64,000 bases of DNA, taken from contig NW_025062479.1 in the NCBI RefSeq assembly GCF_000002995.4, forward strand, positions 3,369,721 through 3,433,720, given 5' to 3'. This DNA comes from Brugia malayi (taxonomy: Eukaryota; Nematoda; Chromadorea; Rhabditida; Onchocercidae). The position numbers and the translations under genes were made by a program. Under the pieces are notes generated by a model. It was not told where the DNA came from. It searched no databases and saw only the letters and a program-made list of their open reading frames with translations. Positions 1-12,000 of this stretch are shown piece after piece (the first letter of the stretch is position 1; every line of letters starts with the position of its first letter).

Positions 1-520
1 TATTTCACTTCATGATCCAAATATCTCGACAAACTTATAAACTCCAAACAGTTCGGAACTAATAGCGTCCTATTATTGCTTGAAAAATATGTTCCCAACA
101 CTTTTTTCCACATTTCATCCTCTGCAGAAGTACACAAAAGATTTTTCCTTGGACTAATTCCAGTTTGAATCTAGGTTTCAGCATACTTTTCAGCTTATGA
201 GTGACGAAATATGAACCTACGGAAAAGTAAATTAGTGACCGCTTTTAATGTCTTTCCAGTAGCTGCATTTAAAAGAAATGGACTCTCAGTAAAATAACCT
301 ACAACAAATTTAACCATATTTCTAAAGGATCAAATACCAATGAAATAACTCAGAAGTTCGTTATACAGAATATTGCCTATGCTGCCATATACAACATACA
401 GAAAGTTCGCTAAACAAAGTTGACTATAATTATCCATCATCATTACGTTTTTCAACACAAAGTTTGTGGAAGGAACCATATCTTCCAGAGCACTTAGTGT
501 TTTCAAGATGAAAGTTACAT
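1..520 (-). CDS. Possible 3' exons of an unidentified gene (tubulin-folding cofactor D-like?), partial
   Basis: Three minus-strand open segments can be joined with compatible phases: about 338-500, 221-298 and 1-121, running off the left edge. The joined protein reads like an alpha-helical repeat protein and includes segments such as NYSQLCLANFLYVVYGSIG, GYFTESPFLLNAATGKTL and NRTLLVPNCLEFISLSRYL. The spacing and the N-R-x-x-x-x-P-x-x-L-E pattern loosely resemble the C-terminal HEAT repeats of tubulin-folding cofactor D, but I recall that family only roughly. The intron at 299-337 would be just 39 nt, which is short. This could be a spurious join, or another HEAT/ARM protein. Confidence 0.3.
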
Positions 521-533
521 AAAACATTATCAT

Positions 534-1657
534 ATATTATTTTGTGCTTGTTCTCCTCATCCTTTCCTATTAACTATATGTCACATTTAAAAATACAAAC
601 ACGTGGAGTAAGCACTATCACAGGAATCTTCATTAATCCAATTGATATTTCTGGGTTATTCTTAGCAATCCAATTAAATTCATGAAAAATTATTTTGCCA
701 AGAAAACAGAATACCCCAGAGCTACTTGTAAAACGCTGCTGGCTTTGTATTAAGTAACACCCCAGATAGATGGATTGAATTACTAGACGACGTCCGAGAT
801 TGAATTTTAACATGCGGAACGAACGACATCAGTGTGCAACATGTTTTCCCAGAAAGTTGGGTAGATACCAAAACAATGACCGCAAATACATGGTTTATTG
901 TTGTTATTTATTTTTGAACTTCTTTTCTACTTTTTCTACAAAAGAAATAGTGTGGATGAAGTGCTCCCATCTATCAAAGACTTGGACTGTTAGCAAAACG
1001 CAGTTATGTCATTAAATAAAAGTAAAATTATTCCCCCTCTCTTTCTCTTTGTCTTCCTTCACTATGGTGTAGTCGGATTTCTTTTTTCACAACTGTTCTT
1101 GAAGTTTCGCTTATCGCGAACGAGAAATTCTTCTTTTGCAAGTTTGACGTCCTTTTTTGTGACTTTCCTCTCGCTTATTCTAATTTTTAGATATCATCCA
1201 TATTTTCAATTTCAAAAATTGGCTCATCCGATAATCTTACTAGTTTATGTTAGCTCTTCGTTGATATCGTTGATCAGTTCATCAACTCAACGAGCCGAAA
1301 TCATTGTTTTCTAAAGTATTAGATCACTTTCTGCCATCCAAACAATGCGGAAATTTTTTTTATGACTGAGCTGAGATTATAATGCTAACAGTAATTCTTT
1401 GAAATATATCCTTGGAAAGAGATGGCGATGATGATGATGAGTTAAAACTAAATTCACTCTTATTATTGCACTCAAAATTTGAAGCTGACATTTTATTCTT
1501 ATTCATTATATGAGCAATGCTGAACATCTGAAAAATTAATTTATAAATTAAATAATCAGCAAAAATAAATCCATATCTTTCGTTATGGTTGATGGATTTT
1601 AGTTTATCAAAATGTTTTCTGAAACACTGTTGCGGAATTCATATAAAAATTAACTCA
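534..1657. other. No gene recognised
   Basis: Only short open frames without recognisable domains lie here, including a hydrophobic stretch at 1006-1314 on the plus strand. That frame is Ser/Phe-rich, has no family signature and is probably chance. The region probably holds the 3' UTR of the DNAJC12-like gene and either an intron or the 5' part of the gene at the left edge. No RNA gene or clear repeat was seen. Confidence 0.4.
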
Positions 1658-2662
1658 TCAAATTTCATAATGTCTGAACTTATTAAGTAATAAAGAATGA
1701 TGAGAGGATGGCTGACACAATATTCCGCCTACGAATGAATCTTCCATTTTTGTTTCTCCTTTTCGATATTTAAGAGCGGGTAAACTGTGAACTCGGCTTG
1801 TCCAGTGTACACCCTGCAAACTTTTTATCACCTGTCGTGTTTTATTTTCTGTCACATAAGCAGCGACAATTTTCCATTAGTTTTCATAATCCAGATATAA
1901 ATGAATCAAAAAAAAAATGTAAATGTTTTTATTTTCAAATTCGAGCCTAAAGATATATAATCCTTTCATTATTTTAGATGCACAGTGGCAAAAAATACTT
2001 ACGAAAAAGTTGTGAGAATTTTCGAGCCACATTCGCCAAGGAATATTGATGGAGCAATCAAACCAAGCGTCGTACATTCGCCTCGTCTCATCATCTATTA
2101 GAATATTCTAAACAGTTTCAGATAATTTCTGGTAATATATCAAAAGATTGCAAACTATAGTTGTGAGGTAACCACTGAATTAAAGTTTGAGGAACATGAT
2201 TCCAATTACACTGCAACTCATAAATGAACTCATATCTGCCATCATTGCTAAAGTGACCTTTAAAACAAAATTCCTTCGAACCATGTTGAATTTAAAAATT
2301 TTAAACAGTACTGTTAAGGAGGGAAGTGTAACTGACCTTAGCTTTCTGCAGTTCATGAAATATTTCCGGTACTTGTTTTAATGATTTGTCAGGATGAAGT
2401 TGCCGTATTCGCTGCCGATACTCCGCTATAATTTGTGATTTCTAAAAATGAAATTCAAGAATGCAGAGAACTTGTAATATATAGGAAACCCCTACTGAAT
2501 TGATAAGAATTATGTCCTATATAAGTTTTTTAAAGAAAGAATGGAAAGAATTTATTTATATTTACCGACCGTTGAGCACCTATCACATCCAAGGATTGCA
2601 TAATAATTAGGACGATCATAGTCATATCCACCTCCAAACGTATCATGAGCAGTATATTGCAT
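1658..2662 (-). CDS. dnajc12: DNAJC12-type J-domain co-chaperone
   Basis: Four exons on the minus strand (2570-2662, 2337-2441, 2003-2107, 1658-1813), all joined in phase 0, give 152 residues. The J domain starts with NYYAILGC, followed by helix II (QIIAEYRQRIRQ), the catalytic HPDK that stimulates Hsp70 ATPase, ELQKAK, and RRMYDAWF in place of the usual YD-W. After the J domain there is W-[R/Q]-x-W and HW, as in human DNAJC12. The protein ends in KFRHYEI, which resembles the conserved C-terminal tail of that family. DNAJC12 presents aromatic amino acid hydroxylases (phenylalanine, tyrosine, tryptophan) to Hsp70 in the cytosol. The last acceptor is uncertain (1813 or 1831, both in frame); I chose 1813 because it keeps family spacing and has a better TTTGCAG site. 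It is transcribed divergently from the neighbouring giant gene. Confidence 0.85.
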
Positions 2663-3066
2663 CCTAAATATGAAGCGAGTTAAAAAGTAAAAAAATACAT
2701 GTGTCTTTAAATCCGTCAAAATACAAGCTTGAAAAGCAAAACGTGAGAATAAGAAGTGTATTGATTTTATTGATAATAAGAAATTAGGTCTGAGAATCGA
2801 AAGCTACCACTGTAAAACGTGGATCAGTTTTCGTTTCACTATCCCACTATTCCTCTTTTTCTTTTTTTTTTTTTTTTTTGTTTTTGTATCGAAATGCAGG
2901 AAGCATAAAGTTAAAAAATAAAATAAAACGAAAAACGGTCTATCCATGTCTTCTCATAAATGAGGGAAGACAGTTTACTGTATTAAATAGAAATGAAAAC
3001 ACTGAAACAAAAGTTCATCACAATTGTAAGAGCTTGCGATTGTCTTATCAAGTGAAAGGAAACAGA
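2663..3066. promoter_or_regulatory. Divergent intergenic region, likely shared promoter
   Basis: Only 404 bp separate the proposed start codons of the DNAJC12-like gene (minus) and the cla-1 candidate (plus). The region holds a run of about 20 T at 2861-2879, common upstream of nematode genes. A plus-strand frame is open from 2881 through 3069 but has no in-frame ATG before 3067, so part of this stretch may be 5' UTR or a coding extension of an exon that starts further upstream. Promoter use is inferred from position only. Confidence 0.4.
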
Positions 3067-6000
3067 ATGGTAAGTTAGTTCAGTAGAGTCCAGAAAAACG
3101 ATGAAGCAGTAGGATGTGAGAACTCATGCGATTCCATTGATCGCTAGTTGTCACTCCGGGCACAGATGAAATGGCGGAGGTTTGGCCAAAGAGCCTTTTT
3201 CTAATTGGCTTCAGCAGCATCGCTGTTTATGCAACGAGCGAAAACGAAGCACAGCAAGAGCAATAAAAATTCATATAGAGACATATAAGAATGCAGAGAC
3301 TGCTGTACTTCCAACCGCAGCAGCTTTTGACAGCAGATCCTGGAAAATTCCATTCCAGCAACAGCAGTCTCTTTCTCTTATTTCCGTCCTATTTTGTTAA
3401 TTAACCGTTTTTCAACTGGGATAACCATTTTACATTTCCGGCATCCTCTTGTTCCATTCACCCAAATCTGTCTTGCGCTAAAATAATCACGCATTAGCTT
3501 AAGCCTTTTCAAGATTGTGATGTTGTTTCCTCTTAGACTGATTACCTTTTCGCTGTTACTTGTCATTTGAATGTTGTTAATTCAACACTCTTTCAAACTT
3601 TTTGACCAATTTCAATTTCAACACTTCTTCCACCAGTTTCACTAAACTTGATTTTTAAATTTTCTTTTTCAATGTTAGGTGAGAACAGCGCAGTATCGTG
3701 AAGGAATAGTATTTTTACAAAGTGATACTATCAAGTAAGTAATAGGTATGTGCTGATACTACATCTCTCTCATTACATTCAGTTTTTCCTTGTCGTGCTC
3801 TCTCAAAAAAAATCCTTTGGCATAACAAGTTGAGAAGGATAACTTCTTGAATAATGTATGCTTTGGTTTGCATTGAAAAGAATCAATAGCTTAAAGTAAA
3901 AGTTCCGTCACAAACTTTGTATCTCTTGCATTAATTCATTCTTATCAATATTATTACTTTCCTCATCCTCATTGCAATCTTAATTTATCATCATATTTTT
4001 TATTATCGGTTTCCTTCGCAACCTGCGATCGCAAAAATATAGACTCAAAATACCACAGTCTATATTTCCATTTTTTCATTATCTCCAATTATTTATTAAG
4101 TGACTTATGTATTCATTATGCATACTTTTTCTGTCTCAGCAATATATTTGTAAAATATATATACGTAAATCTGTTTCCAAATTTTGCAAAAGGTCACTGT
4201 ATTTTTAATATCCTGTATAATTAATAGATAAAATAGTATTGATTCTTCTTTCATATCAGCGCTGATTGATGGACGATACATTAAGGATGGCTTACTATGG
4301 TAAATAATATTCTGCAAATTTCTTTTTTTTGTCCCACTTTTAATCGGTTATGAGATAAAACGCCGCTGAATAATTTCACTCAATTTATGAAAATTTGCAA
4401 AATGCCTTATTTTTTTCTAAAAAACTGACAAGAAATCTTTTCACTGAATTTTATTCCATCACCATAAGTCCCTGCTTGTCTATTTCAATGTTTGCTAAAT
4501 TGGTTAAATCGGTTTCATAACTATGTATTCAATGAATAAGTCCAAATCCATCATTTTCTTTATAATACTTTTCTCGGCACAAAAATGAATCACTAACAAT
4601 CATTCAGGAATATCTTTATTCAAAAAATTTATTGATTCAGCTTTCCCAGCATACAGAGCGGATTGTCTCAATTCCGTCTGCCGTTATTTCGTTAACAAAA
4701 TCACTATTTTCAAGAAAACTGTGTTTTGCAATTTAATGATGGAATTCGATCTAGAAAACAATGAAATTGAATTCTGATAAGGCCTTTCCTTTGTTTAATT
4801 CAGCAATAATAACTTTGAAAATAAATTAAAAGATCGAAGTCGCCCATTTACTAACTTTTTTTCAGTTAGTGGTAACAGCACTTTGACGAGCTTTTAATCA
4901 TTCATCCTATTCACATTTCTTATGAAAAATACCAGTGTTAAGTTATTCCCGTATTATATCTGAATTCTTTCATCACTTCATACATTTGATAAATATTTCT
5001 ATTATATCCTCCTATTGCCAGTTGTTTTTCTTCTAGTCGTTTTGGCTGATAACTCGATAACTTTATTTTTTTTTTAACTAACTTAATGTGAGAGTTTGCT
5101 TGCTGACAGCTGATTTTTAATGCGACAGTTTTGAAAACTATGCTTTTTATTTTCATATGAAGAGGAAAAGCAAAAGAATGACAGAAATTACACTATTTGT
5201 AAATTTGTATTAGTGTATGGATTTACATCAAAAAATAATAATGCACTGAAAATTTATGGTTGAAGTTTTGTGTTTTGTATCAAGAGATATAAAAAATTAT
5301 GCTGAACTATGACGAATCATGTTATTAAGGGATCATAATGAAATTTTAATCGTAAAATTTATACCAGCTTCGGTTCGTTAAATGTTGGCTAAATCTTGTT
5401 AAAATTTAGAAAACAATGTAATTGCCTCAAGATCAAGCGAACGAAATGTCAAGTTGGTTAACGTTTTTTCGGTGAGTTTATTAGATAGCAAAAACAAGCA
5501 AAATTTTGCACTAAATATATTCCAAATGCTTGCTGCTATCTTGATTAAACTAATTTTAAAAAAGTTTTCAAACAGTTTTCAAACAAAAATTTTCGGAAAT
5601 GATGCATCTCTGTCGCCACAATTATAAATTTTCCAGAAGTTATAAATTTCAATTGATTCTGTAATTTATTCGTCTAATCAATTAGGATAATTTGAAAGAA
5701 AAAGGTTGTATGACAGTAAGGTGTAACGGTTTCACTTACTGCATGGGGATCTATAAAATACTATAAAGCGATGAAATTTATCTGTTTCAACCTGGTGTAA
5801 ATATAAACTGTATTGTAGGTTAAGAAAATTAGACGAAGAAGAAGAGAACAATTCAGAAGAATTGGAAGATGCACCTTTAAATCCATCAATTCTACAGGAA
5901 TTGGATGAGGAACAGCAAGCTCATATAAAGGAAGTATGGTTTTTTATCGCTCCCTTTTTCGTTATCGATCTATTATAACTTTAACTTTGAGTAAAATGAA

Positions 6001-9000
6001 TTATTGTGATGTTATGAACTAATAACGTTATTATAACTAATGAACACATGCTCGCAAGTTCAAAATAACTACTCTAGCAATAAAAGATAATAATCTGCAT
6101 AACTATAGTGTTTTTCGTTTGCCTTGAGCTGACATGAACTTAACAAATCAATTTTGTCAACTCAATACTCAATACAGTTCTCCATTGCTTCAAGTTAATG
6201 CTCATTACAGGTTTTCCGGCGAGCAGAACAGTCACAAAAGGAAGCTCGAATTGTGCTGAACACAAGAAAACTTTCGAGATTCAGTGATGCAAGATTTCGA
6301 GGAACAGTTGACGAAAATGAAGAATTTTTTACCGTTCGGAATGAAAGCTTTGTACAGATGGATTCACTTCCAGAAAGTACGGTTTTTTTTAACTTTTGTA
6401 CATGATTTGAGAAAGTCTTTGCATGAATTATAAAAAGTTATAGATTGATAGTCAAACTAATTTTTCAACATTTTCTTGAAGCAATAGAAGTCACCGAAGC
6501 ACGTGATTCGTTGCTGAATCCTAGTTACAGTTATTCAGAATCCTCGGTGAGTGACTCGAAAGACACGAAAGGTATTTTTTCTGAGATTATTTTCTTTTAA
6601 TATGATGACTGCTATAACAATAAAAATTTAACAAAGCAGCACCGAAAAATGGTATCGATTAAATTCTAGAAACACATAACTGGAAATTGTTTTCAAGTGA
6701 GATATTTTTAGATTCGTTTAGCGAACAACCTGGAAATTTTACACAAAGCATTAAACGACTCAGTAGGCAGTTATACCGCTGGATGAGTTCTCTTGATGAC
6801 GATGGAGATGATATACTAACGTCTGCACGAAAATGTGAGTTTTATAAATGAATAATACTCGTCTTCAAATGATTTGCTGAAGTTCTGAATGACCAACCAT
6901 TTTATAATCAGTACAACCAAATGATTCATGGTATAAACTCTGGTATTATTTTACAAATAGGAGAAAACATGTAGTCATTTTGAATGAAATTAATAAATGT
7001 GTTCTTTTTATAGTGGTTCGCTTTTCAACTCCTCTCAATATAGAAACGAATACAGGTTTTGCGAAATATGTGTCTAAGATGTCACATGAAATCTGTACAC
7101 TGGCCATTGCTGATTCTGTCTGTAAATGTGTTCTGGATCAGTACTGTCATTGGTTATGTACCGTTATATTTACTGCTGTATATAACGAATTAAAGCTGAA
7201 ATATGGGACCGATGCAGCGATAGATAGATACTGCTCCGAACTGACAATCAACATCTTTAAGTGTGTATATATGAATGCCGTAGAATTACTTGGTGGCCAA
7301 GAACCGCTACATGCGAACTGGTCGAAAAACGATCGTAACGTGCATATTGCCTTACTGCGTGCTTCATCTACAACCTTTAAAAAATCAATTTCTTGTGAAT
7401 GTATTCAATCCTTGGCACATCTCATTGATCAAGAGTCAGCGCTGTATCATCATTCAGGTTATTTTCTATATAGCTGAATTTGTTCAAGTACAACATACAA
7501 AAAAGAAAAACAAAATTGCTGAGAACATGCTACCTAAATGCAACCAATACATAAAACTTACACATGAAGCTGTAAATTTTGTAATAATTTTGATTAAGCT
7601 TAATTTGCAGAACTTGATGATGACTGTGCGCAAGAATTTTGTTATGTGCTTTTGGAAGACGATAAAGAAAAGCTTTCACAAGAGCTAACATCTGTATTAC
7701 AGAACTTTGCAGAAGAACTCTGGATTCATATTTTAGCCTTAGTTCTGGCTGATGTTATGCTGAAAAAACAAGGATCCGCATTACAGGAACAGTTTTTCGG
7801 GATTAAACTAACTTCATCGGCTCAGGAAAACGTTCAGAAAGCAAAAATAAATTCTTTCCCTTCTATAAATGATTACAGCAGCCTTGATGAAAGTAGTTGC
7901 AGTGTGTCATCTGATGAATTTGCAAATGAATACACTTTATTGGACAATGAAAAACAGAGTTTACATCTCTACATGAAGCAACAACTTCATGGAAAGATGA
8001 GTCCGCCACTGATACTTTATGAGGTGGATCCGAATAGAGATATTTACACGAATCCATTTATTGGCGTCTGCGAAACTAAAAAGCAAAGTAGACCGGTATC
8101 TAGAGAGAGTTCTGTTTCTGAATTTTCAGAAACAGGTTGGAATACCGAACAACAGCTCGATTCAGAATGGTCTCATAGCGAAAATTTCTATATGGAAAAA
8201 TCCACTTCCATTTCAATGGAACAGTTAAGAAATGATGAAAGGACACGAAACAATGAAGTGATGAAATACATAGAACAAATCATCAAAGAGGCCGAATGTG
8301 CTGCGTCGGATGAAGAAACACTGCAAACAATTCAGGTGAAAACTTTCGGCCAAGAAAAACATATGTATAATCCAGAATTCGATCTGACGACTAGTTTAGA
8401 GGAATGGTCATCTTCTACATTAAATGCGATGATAAATCACGCAACGTCCATCTTTGACAGTGAAATGAAATTGGAACAACTTATGGAAACAGACTTGGTA
8501 TGTTCAGACTGGAGGTCTTTAAATGAAACATTGAAGTCTAAAAACAGTATACACAGCCAGATGACGAATGAAAATGGAAGAAAGAATATATTAGTTGGAA
8601 AGGAGCAAGGTTTATCCCATTCTGAATTTCTCTCAAATTCAACAACCAAAATTGCAGACAATCTTAATGAATTTGAAGAGAATAATGTGAAAAATGCATT
8701 GTCCTCTCCTAATCAGATTCACAAAATTCACGGTAAACAAATATCTTTAGAATCTAGCTTTTCATCTACATTCGAGAATAGAGCCTCGAACGTGCCAGAA
8801 AAGAAAGTCCAAGATATGGAAGAACCAATTTGGCAATTCAATGACTTTAAAGAACAAAAATTCGAAAGTTGCTGTAAATTTGATAAACTACATAACACTG
8901 AGGAAATTATAACGCAGTTTGCTATTGATAAAGACGTCATATGCGAAGATAATTCGGGAGATCTATTCAGTTACACTTTAGATGAACGACATCCGATGTT

Positions 9001-12000
9001 TAACAAGCAGAAATCAAATTCGGCCTCGATCATGAAATTTGATGAGACCAACTCCACTGCTTCGAGTGTTCTAGACAAGACATATCCTGGATTCGATATA
9101 GTAATAAAAAAGGAGAAGACTGAGGAAGAACAATCATTCACAATGGAGGAACAGGAGTGGAATGAACTTGCAAACGAAGAAATTGGTACAAAATTCGAAA
9201 TTCAAGGAATGCATTTAAAGAAATTCGAAAAGATTGGAACAAATTCTAATGGATTAACAATGGCAAAAATAACAAAACTTCAAGACCAGAAAAAACATGA
9301 GCTGCGACAGAAAAACTTGGAGAATTATGGAGATTATGGGCTGTCATACTCAATAAGTAAAACAAAACATGACGAAATAAAATATGATTTAAACATCGAA
9401 ACAGAAGGATGGGAAACTGAAGGTGAAGCACACCAAAACGATAATCTCATAGGGCAAAAAAGAGACAGTGAGAATAAAGCATCGGAAGCTCCAGATTCAT
9501 TCATAATGATTAATACTGTTGATATTTATCGAACACTTAGAAGTAGAAAGAATGAAGTAAACAAACTGAAAATTTTTGAAGAATCGACTGCGAAAGAGCA
9601 AGAAGAAGTCGTAAATGTTATATGTACGGCTAAGGGTACCATGCAAGCAGACACAAAAATTGAAAATTCTATTAAAAACAAAGATTCAATATTAGAATCT
9701 GAATTATTCAGGACGAGCGAAAAAATATCAAAGAAAGATCCTGCAACATCAGAACTTGAAAATGCATCTCTAGTTGACGATGGTTTTGAAAGAGCTCTGG
9801 ACCAAAACCTAGAAATCAATATTGAGGAAATGCAAGACAATAAAAGCACCAACACAAGAAACAGATCAACATCTAAGGTGAGGGAAGAAAATGAAGCTGA
9901 TGACTTGCTGTTTGAACTTCATTTAAATAGAAGCCTTGGACAGCAGAATTTTGGTAAAAAAATAGAAGAAACTGAAATTGGGACTAGGTCAACTTATCAC
10001 TCAACATCTGCATATAATGTTACCTTAACTTTTGAGAATAAGTCGTTAAGCGGTCCTATCAGTGACAGTGCTGGTAACTTTGGAATGGAAATATTCTCTT
10101 CAAGAGACTTTAAGGAATCCAAATCGAAAGGAAATGAACTGCGGAACCATCAGATTGCTGATAAAATAGCATCTCCTCAACAATATCCAACTGAAACATA
10201 TCTTTTAGATTCCCCGCTCCATGAACCAAGTTATGACCAACAAAAAATCGATTGTGTGCACTCACTAATGAGTAATACTATTCATTCTCGTGTCTGTACA
10301 TATGAACTGGATGCAACGAACAATGCAAAATCGTCAACGTTTAAGCCAGACATGACTGTATCCGCCGCTTGTGTTTGTTCGAATGCTTTAAAAGAGGAAG
10401 TAATTGCCGATAACAGCGGACAATCATATATGAAAAACGAAGTGCGAGGCGCAGAACCATATGATCAGCAGCAATTGGGAACTAGAGCCTCTTACAAGAA
10501 TACAGAAGGAAGTAATAGCAATGAGGATTCAGAATCTCATGTCCGTTTTTTTGAAACCATCGGAGTGGGTATAATCGCTGAGAACACCAACATTAAGGTG
10601 AAGCCGAAAACGAGAGACTTCAAAATTAGTTGTAGGGAAGATTCAAAGTCTCATAATCGCAAATCATTATCAGCAGCTTCAACAATTACTAAATTTAACA
10701 GAACATCGAACAATAGAGCAAGGGAAGTGATTGCTAATGCTGATCAGGAGAAACATGGACTGGTATTAAGAAAAAAACAAGCACAAACTGTTTATTTCAA
10801 CCAACAGATCTTTCAAGAATTAATAGCTTTAAAACAAGTGCCTCATGAAAGGAGAGAAAAGAAAGATTCAGATTTCACTTTAAATGAAGTAAAAATCAAT
10901 CAAATTGGCAAGGTCGAGAAATCATTTTCTGATACCTGCATCAATCTACAACAGGAAACAGCGGAGAAAAGCCTGCATATGGGAGAGACCAAAATGCCGC
11001 CAGCAACAGATTTGGAACTAACCGATAGTGTTAGCAAATGGGTCGAAGGAAAACTTTATGCGCAAAGTATTCAAATTCACAACTCAACAGCTGACAAGGA
11101 AAATCATGTTCAAAAAACTGCTATAAACAAAGAATCGGAATTTAAATTAACTCAAGATGAACTGGAACATATAGCACATGTTTCGTACATGGCTGAAGAA
11201 GAGTTCGGCAAATTTCAAACAAAATTACCTATCGACAAGGATTGGGTTGAAGAAGAAGAAGAAGGCACAAAATCGGGTTACGAAGAATATAGCGTTGAAG
11301 AAAGTGAATCAGAGAAATTTTCGAGAACAAGTTCTGCAACGTCAGGTCCCGATTCTCAACAGCAATCTGTAGATATGACAATAAATCCGATCCAAAATAT
11401 CTTGCCATTTGATGCAACCGATAACATAACATTGGATGATAAAAATGTTCTCACTAAAGATATGGAACATGAAATGAATGCATTCAGCAATAAGGATATA
11501 ACTAATGATAGAATTTCCTTTGACGACGATGATTCCATTCCAGCACATCTTCTGACTTTGTCACCATCTGCCGACATTACTTCTAAGACTTTTGATAAGA
11601 TAGAAAAAAATCTGTTATCAGTAAAAAAAATGGAACATATCAACACAAATGTTATTAGCAATGTTGAGCAAGAAATGGATGCTCAAAAAGTTGCCATAAA
11701 CAAAGAATCGGAATTTAAATTAACTCAAGATGAACTGGAACATATAGCACATGTTTCGTACATGGCTGAAGAAGAGTTCGGCAAATTTCAAACAAAATTA
11801 CCTATCGACAAGGATTGGGTTGAAGAAGAAGAAGAAGGCACAAAATCGGGTTACGAAGAATATAGCGTTGAAGAAAATGAATCAGAGAAATTTTCGAGAA
11901 CAAGTTCTGCAACGTCAGGTCCCGATTCTCAACAGCAATCTGTAGATATGACAATAAATCCGATCCAAAATATCTTGCCATTTGATGCAACCGATAACAT

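Noticed and set aside
1006..1314. 102-residue hydrophobic open frame on the plus strand
   Set aside because: No homology pattern, biased Ser/Phe/Leu composition expected from T-rich DNA, and no splice or promoter context.
7060..7780. Hydrophobic amphipathic segments in the N-terminal exons (for example EICTLAIADSVCKCV and LWIHILALVLADVM) as PKA-anchoring helices or membrane spans
   Set aside because: They do not satisfy the RII-binding spacing when checked residue by residue and are too polar or too short for confident transmembrane helices.
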